DNA of 8,653 bases from Oscillospiraceae bacterium. GTDB lineage: Bacteria; Bacillota; Clostridia; Oscillospirales; Acutalibacteraceae. The stretch spans positions 1 to 8,653 of the forward strand of contig WREG01000074.1 of the NCBI GenBank assembly GCA_009779455.1, in the 5' to 3' direction. The translations under genes were made by a program, and so were the position numbers. The notes under the pieces are model-generated. The model was given only the letters and a program-made list of their open reading frames with translations. It had not been told where the DNA came from and ran no database searches. Below, piece by piece: positions 1-4,748 of this stretch. Position 1 is the first letter of the stretch. Each line of letters starts with the position of its first letter.

Positions 1-115
1 CTTCGTTGTTTCTCAGACTGATAATATTCAATAACTAAACTTTCTTTTTTTTCGCCGCCCGCCGGACGGCTTGTTCATTGTACACTTTTTTATGTGGTGT
101 CGGATAAAATTTGTT
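1..115 (-). pseudogene. Broken coding remnant at the left edge, possibly from a mobile element
   Basis: On the minus strand one frame (115 down to the stop at 35-37) reads NKFYPTPHKKVYNEQ then AVRRAAKKKKV and stops. A second frame, open through the same region to the window edge, reads ESLVIEYYQSEKQR. The two join naturally (RRAAKKK-ESLVIEYY) if one base is restored in the eight-A run at 45-52, so this looks like a homopolymer frameshift or a decayed gene. The basic, helix-rich composition resembles short DNA-binding or recombinase-associated proteins, but I do not recognise the family. The gene continues beyond position 1, so its nature cannot be settled here. Confidence 0.3.
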
Positions 116-136
116 TCAAACTATGCATACCTCCTC
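90..136 (-). promoter_or_regulatory. Minus-strand Shine-Dalgarno with a 12-codon mini-ORF
   Basis: Read on the minus strand, a strong ribosome binding site GAGGAGGT (129-136) is followed after one base by ATG (126-128) and the frame MHSLKQILSDTT, stopping at 90-92. The ATG spacing is too tight for normal initiation; the in-frame TTG at 117-119 sits at a better distance. It probably marks the original translation start of the broken gene to its left, now out of frame, rather than a functional peptide. Confidence 0.3.
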
Positions 137-285
137 TATCTTTCTACGCATACAGTAGGGGGGATGCATTCATCAATTTAGTGTTAACGATGCAGTGGAA
201 ACACCCAGACTAAAATCCACTCATAAAATGCGCCATGCTTTCTAACATTTTTTCTAACACTTTAACAAAAAACGTGCATTCATAC
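120..285. repeat. Cluster of short direct repeats in a gene-free stretch
   Basis: Three sets of short direct repeats lie here: TAYGCATAC at 122-130 and 145-153; TGCATTCAT at 165-173 and 275-283; and TTTCTAACA at 239-247 and 251-259, with a degenerate TTTAACA at 261-267. The last set has a 12-base period. Such arrays near a tRNA remnant recall integrase or excisionase arm-type binding sites, but this is inference; in AT-rich DNA some repeats of this size arise by chance. The rest of 1-385 holds no gene I can support. Confidence 0.35.
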
Positions 286-315
286 ACGCAGTTGCCTTCC
301 TGAGAGTCAACAGAG

Positions 316-359
316 AAAAACCGCCTCAAACCCTTGATACAGGCGGGCCTAAGGCGGTT
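316..359 (-). terminator. Hairpin with alternative pairings, terminator-like on the minus strand
   Basis: AACCGCCT (319-326) is perfectly complementary to AGGCGGTT (352-359), and its CCGCCT core (321-326) can alternatively pair with AGGCGG (341-346). Read on the minus strand the long stem ends in a run of five T (316-320), as in a rho-independent terminator; on the plus strand no T-tract follows. No intact minus-strand gene feeds it, so it may be a leftover of a lost element or an element end. Confidence 0.35.
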
Positions 360-385
360 CTATACGGCACAAAAAAATATAATAT

Positions 386-447
386 AATCAATGGTTAGAT
401 TGACTCTGACTCTGTTTGTCTGGGTTCAAATCCTAGTTCCGCAGCCA
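386..447 (+). pseudogene. Truncated tRNA-Gln(CUG)-like remnant, possible att site
   Basis: The 3' part has tRNA architecture: anticodon arm 399-403/411-415 (one mismatch) around loop CTCTGAC with anticodon CTG at 406-408; T-stem CTGGG (420-424) and CCTAG (432-436) around TTCAAAT; acceptor strand TTCCGCA (437-443), discriminator G444 and encoded CCA (445-447). A72 implying U1-A72, together with CTG and G73, fits tRNA-Gln. The 5' acceptor strand TGCGGAA is absent; the bases there are A/T-rich. A D-arm-like hairpin AATC-AATGGTTA-GATT occupies 386-401 but runs into the anticodon arm, so several bases are missing. A functional tRNA cannot fold. It is either the 3' fragment left by an integration into a tRNA-Gln gene or a decayed tRNA gene. 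Confidence 0.65.
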
Positions 448-448
448 A

Positions 449-500
449 ATCAAAGGACAAACTTTGATAAAGCGAAAATCGCCCCAAGTGGGCGGTTTTT
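449..500 (+). terminator. Rho-independent terminator after the tRNA remnant
   Basis: A GC-rich stem CGCCC (480-484) / GGGCG (490-494) with loop CAAGT is flanked by AAAAT on the left and GTTTTT on the right, which extend the stem and supply the T-tract. Just upstream ATCAAAG (449-455) pairs with CTTTGAT (462-468). GACAAAC in that loop is also complementary to GTTTGTC (414-420) inside the tRNA remnant. It is probably the native terminator of the tRNA-Gln transcript. From 501 to 585 I see nothing notable. Confidence 0.75.
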
Positions 501-585
501 GTTTTGCCCGAAACCGATGTCCACTGTGGAACTTACTTTGAGAATTTACTGAAAAATCAAGTGTTAGCTTGAAAACATTAAAACG

Positions 586-614
586 TTGACTATTTTTATA
601 AATTATGTTATTAT
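586..614 (+). promoter_or_regulatory. Sigma-70 type promoter of the beta-helix gene
   Basis: The -35 box TTGACT (586-591) and the -10 box TATTAT (609-614) are separated by 17 bases and each differs from consensus at one position. Transcription would start near 621, about 33 bases before the chosen ATG. The box lies downstream of the tRNA terminator, so the gene is an independent transcription unit. Confidence 0.7.
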
Positions 615-637
615 AGCTTTGAAAAATAAACCTGCAA

Positions 638-656
638 AAGGAGTATGACTCAAATG
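638..656 (+). promoter_or_regulatory. Ribosome binding site that decides the start at 654
   Basis: AAGGAG (638-643) lies one base before the upstream ATG (645-647) but ten bases before the ATG at 654-656. Only the latter spacing permits normal initiation, and it places the lysines of a signal peptide (MKK) right at the N-terminus. Confidence 0.75.
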
Positions 657-2264
657 AAAAAAATATTTATTTCTGTTTTGACTGTATTTCTTGTTTTGAC
701 AATTGGGGGCGGCTCAATGGCTTTCGGCATTAATCAGGCGACGGGCGAAGAGTGCGTTTATTACAGCGAATACGGTGCCGCCGGCGACGGCGCTGCCGAT
801 GATTTCGACGCCATAATCGCCGCTCACGCCGACGCGAACGATAAAGGCCTGCCCGTGTGCGCCGACCCCGGCGCGGTTTATTACATAGGGACCGGGAGAA
901 AGACCGCGGAAATACAGACAAACACATACTGGGGCGACGCGCAGTTTGTCATTGACGATTCAAACGTATCCGCGGATGACCGGGGCTACAATATCTTCAA
1001 CGTTTCCTCCGCGCTCCACGGGCAGCAGATAACATCCGTGGGTTCCATCGCGAAAAATCAGGAAAAGCTTGATCTGTCCCTGCAGTACCCCTCGCTCATA
1101 GTCGTGGCCGACAATACCACGATACGCTATATCCGCTACGGGGCCAACCAAAACGACGGCGCGCCCCAGACGGAAGCTTTCATTGTTGACGAGGACGGCA
1201 ACGTGGACATGAACGCCCCTGTCATATGGGATTATGACAATATCACCTCGATGACGGCTTACCCCATCGACACTGACATCCTTACCGTCAGTGGGGGCAG
1301 GTTCAAAACAATCGCCAACCGGGCGGCATCGGAATACAATTATTATAACCGCGGGCTCAGGATAGCGCGTTCCAATGTTGAGGTGGACGGCCTGTATCAC
1401 GAAATAACGGGGGAGCTTGACCACGGCGCGCCGTATAACGGGTTTTTGACGCTGTCCCGCTGCGCTGACGTGACAGTGCGGAACACTATGCTGTCAGGGC
1501 ATAAATTTTACCGCACTATAGGCAGCGCGGGCACGTCGGTTTCTATGGGCACTTACGATATATCCGCGTCTATGGCGGTCAACGCGTCATTCATTGGCTG
1601 CAAGCAGATAAACGACATAAACGACCCGGCTTTATGGGGCATAATGGGTTCAAACTATTGCAAAAACCTCATTTATGACGGCTGTGAGCTTTCCCGCTTC
1701 GACGCGCACATGGGCGTCGCCAACGCGGCAATCAAAAATTCGGTTATCGGCAGGCACGGGATAAGCATTATCGGCTTCGGAACCGCCCTTGTTGAAAACA
1801 CAAAGGTATACAGCTCTAACTTCATAAGCCTGCGCGACGACTACGGCAGCACATGGGAGGGCGAAATCATTATACGGAACTGCGAATTCATCCCGGCCGG
1901 CGCCGCGCTGTCCGGTCCCGTGCTGATAAACGGCAACGGCAATGAAAAGCATAATTTCGGATATACCTGTTATATGCCGCAAAAAATTACTGTAGACGGC
2001 TTGGTTATTGATGACGCCGGCTATTCCCTGTTCTACGGAGGCCCCAAGCTTTTAGGGAATTTCATCGGGAATACGGTCACGTCATTTCTGTCGGATATGT
2101 TTTACAGATTGATGGGCTTGCTGAACACAAATATTGCAAGATACCCTTATGTGCTTACTGAGGAGATAGAGATAAGCGACCTGACGGTCAAGAGCGGAAA
2201 ACCGTATGCGGTAAGCGCGAACCGCTGGCTGTTCCGCAATGTGAAGGTAACAGAATCTAATTAA
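654..2264 (+). CDS. Secreted right-handed beta-helix protein, pectate-lyase superfamily
   Basis: A 536-residue protein with a classical signal peptide: MKK, a hydrophobic core at about residues 4-17, then GGGSMA with likely cleavage near residue 23. No LPXTG anchor or later membrane segment is evident, so it should be released. Residues 37-62 carry the N-terminal cap signature of the pectate lyase 3-like/glycoside hydrolase 28 superfamily (EYGAAGDGAADDFDAI). Residues about 205-460 show irregular beta-helix coils of the form VxVxNxxxxG, for example ADVTVRNTMLSG, NLIYDGCELS, ALVENTKVYSS and EIIIRNCEF, consistent with a parallel beta-helix. This fold binds or cleaves acidic polysaccharides in lyases, polygalacturonases, epimerases and phage tailspikes; I cannot identify a catalytic triad, so the substrate is unknown. 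Beginning at 645 would add MTQ but has an impossible ribosome-site spacing. The gene stands alone, with its own promoter and no clear terminator after it. Confidence 0.8.
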   Translation: MKKIFISVLTVFLVLTIGGGSMAFGINQATGEECVYYSEYGAAGDGAADDFDAIIAAHADANDKGLPVCADPGAVYYIGTGRKTAEIQTNTYWGDAQFVIDDSNVSADDRGYNIFNVSSALHGQQITSVGSIAKNQEKLDLSLQYPSLIVVADNTTIRYIRYGANQNDGAPQTEAFIVDEDGNVDMNAPVIWDYDNITSMTAYPIDTDILTVSGGRFKTIANRAASEYNYYNRGLRIARSNVEVDGLYHEITGELDHGAPYNGFLTLSRCADVTVRNTMLSGHKFYRTIGSAGTSVSMGTYDISASMAVNASFIGCKQINDINDPALWGIMGSNYCKNLIYDGCELSRFDAHMGVANAAIKNSVIGRHGISIIGFGTALVENTKVYSSNFISLRDDYGSTWEGEIIIRNCEFIPAGAALSGPVLINGNGNEKHNFGYTCYMPQKITVDGLVIDDAGYSLFYGGPKLLGNFIGNTVTSFLSDMFYRLMGLLNTNIARYPYVLTEEIEISDLTVKSGKPYAVSANRWLFRNVKVTESN

Positions 2265-2290
2265 ATATTCCGCGCTATCCTTAAAATTAT

Positions 2291-2479
2291 ATGATAATCA
2301 GGGAAGTTTTTTATGTCACGCAAACCGCCTGTATGATGGTGATAAATAGAATATGTCTTGGCAATTGCTGTTATAACCGGCCGTTTGATAATCAAAATTA
2401 TAAATCCGAATCTTTCATAAGATTTTTACAGCAAGAATTTGAACCAGCACTATTCATTGACCCTGATGAAGAAAACTAA
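2291..2479 (+). pseudogene. Remnant of a PIN-domain toxin-like gene
   Basis: A 62-codon frame. Residues 21-35 (ICLGNCCYNRPFDNQ) closely resemble the N-terminal strand of PIN-domain proteins of the type YLDNCCYNRPFDDQ, found in Clostridia as toxin-like ribonucleases. The family's first metal-binding aspartate is replaced by Gly24 (GGC at 2360-2362; one base change from GAC). After about residue 40 the sequence (FLQQEFEPALFIDPDEEN) no longer resembles a PIN domain, and the remaining roughly 100 residues with the other acidic residues are missing. No ribosome binding site precedes the first ATG or those at 2333 and 2336. This is most simply an internally deleted, inactive gene; a short expressed fusion peptide is possible but unsupported. 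No partner antitoxin gene is seen nearby. Confidence 0.5.
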
Positions 2480-2520
2480 AACTAATGCTCTGCGTATTGA
2501 TAATCACGGAGATATATATA

Positions 2521-2536
2521 AAAGGATGCAATTATG
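2521..2536 (+). promoter_or_regulatory. Ribosome binding site of araA
   Basis: AAAGGA (2521-2526) lies seven bases before the ATG at 2534. I found no convincing promoter in the 50 bases upstream: TTGACC at 2457-2462 lacks a good -10 partner at 16-18 bases. Confidence 0.65.
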
Positions 2537-3994
2537 AACAAATACAAATTTGAATTTATCGTAGGTTCGCAGGAACTCTACGGCGACAAAATATTGAGCA
2601 AGGTCAATATAAACGCGCTTAGCATTGTAAGCTATTTCAATGAAAACAATCTTGTCCCGTGCGAGATAAAATTCAATTCCTGCGTCACGTCCGCCGCTGA
2701 AATAACGGCTGTGATAGAACGCGCCAACAATGACCCGTGCTGCGCAGGGGTCATTACGTGGATGCACACCTTTTCCCCGTCCAAAATGTGGGTTGCGGGG
2801 CTGTCAAGGCTTAAAAAGCCCTATCTGCACATAAACACGCAGTTCCGCCGCGAAATACCCTGGGACGGCATCGACATGGAGTACATGAACCTGAACCAGA
2901 GCGCCCACGGGGACAGGGAGCACGGATTCATCGCCGCCAGGATGCGCCTGCCGAGGCGTGTCATAGCGGGGTTTTGGCAGGACGGGGATTTTCTGCGCGA
3001 GCTTGGGGACTGGCAAAGGAGCGCGGCGGGCGCGCTGGAAAGCGGGAACCTGCGGGTTTTGAGGATAAGCGACAATATGCGCGACGTTGCGGTCACGGAC
3101 GGCGACAGGGTGGGGGCGCAGATAAAACTGGGCTGGGAAATCGAATATTGCCCCATGGGCGACCTTTTAAGCGTTATTAATGACGTGACGGAACCGCAGA
3201 TACACGACAAATTAGAGGAATACGGCAAATATTACGATTTGAATACAAACGACACGGAAGCGGTCTGGGAACAGGCCAAAATGGAAATCGGGATACAGAC
3301 GCTCCTTGAAACCGGGGATTTTGACGCTTTCCACACGAATTTTCAGGACCTGCACGGCTTGAGGCAGCTTCCCGGCCTTGCCTGCCAGAATCTGATGAGG
3401 CTAGGCTACGGCTTCGCGGGGGAGGGCGACTGGAAAACCGCCGCGCTCACCGCCCTCATTAAAAAGATGTCCTTCGGGCTTGAAGGCGGCGCGTCCTTTA
3501 TGGAGGACTACACCTACCATTTCGAAAAAGGCAACGAGATGATTTTAGGGGCGCATATGCTTGAAATCTGCCCGTCAATAGCGGCAAAAAAACCGAGGAT
3601 CGAAGCGCATCCATTGAGCATCGGCGGGAAAGAGCCCCCGGCAAGGCTTGTTTTCGACGGGAAAGCGGGTAAAGCCATTGTAGTGTCCCTCGTCGATATG
3701 GGCGGCCGCCTGCGTATGATCGCAAACGACATAAAATGCGTCGAGCCACAGTTCGATATGCCGAAACTGCCCGTGCCGAGGGTGCTGTGGAAGCCCGCGC
3801 CGTCCCTCAAAACCTCCGCCGAATGCTGGATACTGGCCGGCGGCTCGCACCATTCCGTGCTGGCCTACGGCCTGACGGCGCGGCATATGCGCGATTTGGC
3901 GGAAATATGGGGGGTCGAGTTTATACATATAGGCGCGGCTTCGACTTATGACCTTATAAAAAGGAAGCTGGAGTTGAATGATAGGATATTTTAA
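2534..3994 (+). CDS. araA: L-arabinose isomerase
   Basis: Converts L-arabinose to L-ribulose in the cytoplasm, the first step of bacterial arabinose catabolism (EC 5.3.1.4), using Mn2+. The 486-residue protein aligns along nearly its whole length with E. coli AraA: FIVGSQELYG (8-17), WMHTFSPSKMW (76-86), HINTQFRREIPWD (99-111), NLNQSAHGDRE (119-129), DNMRDVAVTDGD (180-191), GYGFAGEGDWKTAAL (291-305), FMEDYTYHFEKGNE (322-335), GAHMLEICPSIA (339-350) and WILAGGSHH (432-440). The four catalytic or metal residues are present as Glu297, Glu324, His341 and His440. The usual WNEVYY-type C-terminal tail is missing; the protein ends in KRKLELNDRIF, so it is slightly shorter than the usual 495-500 residues. 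No araB, araD or transporter is nearby. The acetyltransferase gene starts 15 bases after the stop. Confidence 0.95.
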   Translation: MNKYKFEFIVGSQELYGDKILSKVNINALSIVSYFNENNLVPCEIKFNSCVTSAAEITAVIERANNDPCCAGVITWMHTFSPSKMWVAGLSRLKKPYLHINTQFRREIPWDGIDMEYMNLNQSAHGDREHGFIAARMRLPRRVIAGFWQDGDFLRELGDWQRSAAGALESGNLRVLRISDNMRDVAVTDGDRVGAQIKLGWEIEYCPMGDLLSVINDVTEPQIHDKLEEYGKYYDLNTNDTEAVWEQAKMEIGIQTLLETGDFDAFHTNFQDLHGLRQLPGLACQNLMRLGYGFAGEGDWKTAALTALIKKMSFGLEGGASFMEDYTYHFEKGNEMILGAHMLEICPSIAAKKPRIEAHPLSIGGKEPPARLVFDGKAGKAIVVSLVDMGGRLRMIANDIKCVEPQFDMPKLPVPRVLWKPAPSLKTSAECWILAGGSHHSVLAYGLTARHMRDLAEIWGVEFIHIGAASTYDLIKRKLELNDRIF

Positions 3995-4009
3995 GAATGA
4001 GGTGTAAAT

Positions 4010-4600
4010 TTGGATATTGAAATTCGGTCTTTAACCCCCGCCTTAGTTGACGATTATCTGTATTTCTTTGACAATGTCGCGTTTGCCGACCATAAGGAAT
4101 GGTCGGAGTGTTATTGCCTGGCTTTTCATTTTGAACCCGCATGGGACGCCGAGGACGCCGGGCTGGAAAATCCTTGGCGCGAACGGGCGATTAAATTTAT
4201 ACATGAGCGGAAAGTTCAAGGCTACCTTGCGTATTTTGACAATAAAGTAATCGGTTGGTGCAACGCGAACGATAAAAAGAATTACGCGGCGCTGAAATTT
4301 AACGTAAAGCCTGAATTGCTGGAAGAAAACGGGGATGAAAAAGTGAAATCCGTCGTCTGCTTCCTCATCGCGCCCGATATGCGGGGGAAAGGCGTCGCGG
4401 CGAAGCTTTTGGAAAGGGTATGCGGGGACGCGAAAGAACAGGGTTACGAATATGTGGAGGCGTACCCGCGGCTGGGAAGCAAGGATATGTATGAAAACCA
4501 CCACGGCCCGGATTCGCTGTATTTTAATCAAGGTTTTATGTTGTATAAAAAATGTGAAAACCAGGCGGTTTTGCGAAAGCAGGTTCTTTATGCTGGATAA
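4010..4600 (+). CDS. GNAT-family N-acetyltransferase
   Basis: A 196-residue cytoplasmic protein predicted to transfer the acetyl group of acetyl-CoA to an amine. The acetyl-CoA signature is VVCFLIAPDMRGKGVAAKLL (115-134), where RGKGVA forms the pyrophosphate-binding turn at the start of the long helix. Residues 69-84 (VQGYLAYFDNKVIGWC) form the preceding strands, and the C-terminal SLYFNQGFMLYKK (169-181) is the usual last strand of the fold. Length and layout suit a single-domain GNAT; the substrate cannot be read from sequence. The start is TTG (4010-4012), supported by GAGGTG at 3999-4004 and by an N-terminus that begins the first GNAT strand (MDIEIRSLTP). It follows araA by 15 bases and its 3' end overlaps the next gene by 11 bases, so it is likely co-transcribed with both. 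Confidence 0.85.
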   Translation: MDIEIRSLTPALVDDYLYFFDNVAFADHKEWSECYCLAFHFEPAWDAEDAGLENPWRERAIKFIHERKVQGYLAYFDNKVIGWCNANDKKNYAALKFNVKPELLEENGDEKVKSVVCFLIAPDMRGKGVAAKLLERVCGDAKEQGYEYVEAYPRLGSKDMYENHHGPDSLYFNQGFMLYKKCENQAVLRKQVLYAG

Positions 4601-4736
4601 AGCAACAGTTAGGGAAATATCTCACAAATACGCGCAATATGAAGCTTTAATGAAAGAAGCCGGAAAAGATAAGGCTTTTCTTGAACGCACTATGAATTGC
4701 GCGGAAGATTTTAAATATGTTGACGGAGAGGTATAA
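4590..4736 (+). CDS. Small uncharacterised 48-residue protein, translationally coupled
   Basis: A charged, largely helical, soluble 48-residue protein (MLDKATVREISHKYAQ... ending EDFKYVDGEV) with no signal peptide or membrane segment. Its ATG lies inside the end of the acetyltransferase gene (11-base overlap), with only a weak AGG at 4581-4583, which suggests translation by re-initiation after the acetyltransferase stop. It ends nine bases before dnaE and lies in the same frame as dnaE, separated by the TAA at 4734-4736. The N-terminal VREISHKYAQ loosely recalls small antitoxin or nucleotidyltransferase leaders, but this is too weak for a family call. A longer reading that begins upstream (4452) lies out of frame inside the acetyltransferase gene and is not credible. 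Confidence 0.55.
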   Translation: MLDKATVREISHKYAQYEALMKEAGKDKAFLERTMNCAEDFKYVDGEV

Positions 4737-4748
4737 TTTAATATAATG
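4720..4748 (+). promoter_or_regulatory. dnaE start region: distant ribosome site and two TATAAT boxes
   Basis: The only purine-rich site, GGAGAGG (4725-4731), lies 14 bases before the dnaE ATG, longer than usual. Two perfect TATAAT hexamers occur, at 4732-4737 and 4742-4747, the second overlapping the ATG itself. TTGACG (4720-4725) is 16 bases from the second, but transcription from that pair would start inside the gene. The first has only a poor -35 (TTTTAA, 4709-4714); a start near 4744 would give an almost leaderless message. Chance AT-richness could explain this. Confidence 0.3.

Noticed and set aside
213..359. Minus-strand open stretch of 49 codons (contains VKVLEKMLESMAHFMSGF)
   Set aside because: It begins after a stop inside the hairpin region, has no start codon with a ribosome site, and covers repeats; too short to call as a gene, though it could be a decayed fragment.
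645..653. Upstream ATG as start of the beta-helix gene
   Set aside because: Only one base separates it from AAGGAG; the ATG at 654 has workable spacing and starts a clean signal peptide.
2457..2485. Possible araA promoter with TTGACC as -35
   Set aside because: No acceptable -10 hexamer lies 16-18 bases downstream.
4452..4589. N-terminal extension of the small ORF before dnaE
   Set aside because: This part is an alternative frame within the acetyltransferase gene, with Arg/Thr-rich shadow composition and no ribosome site.
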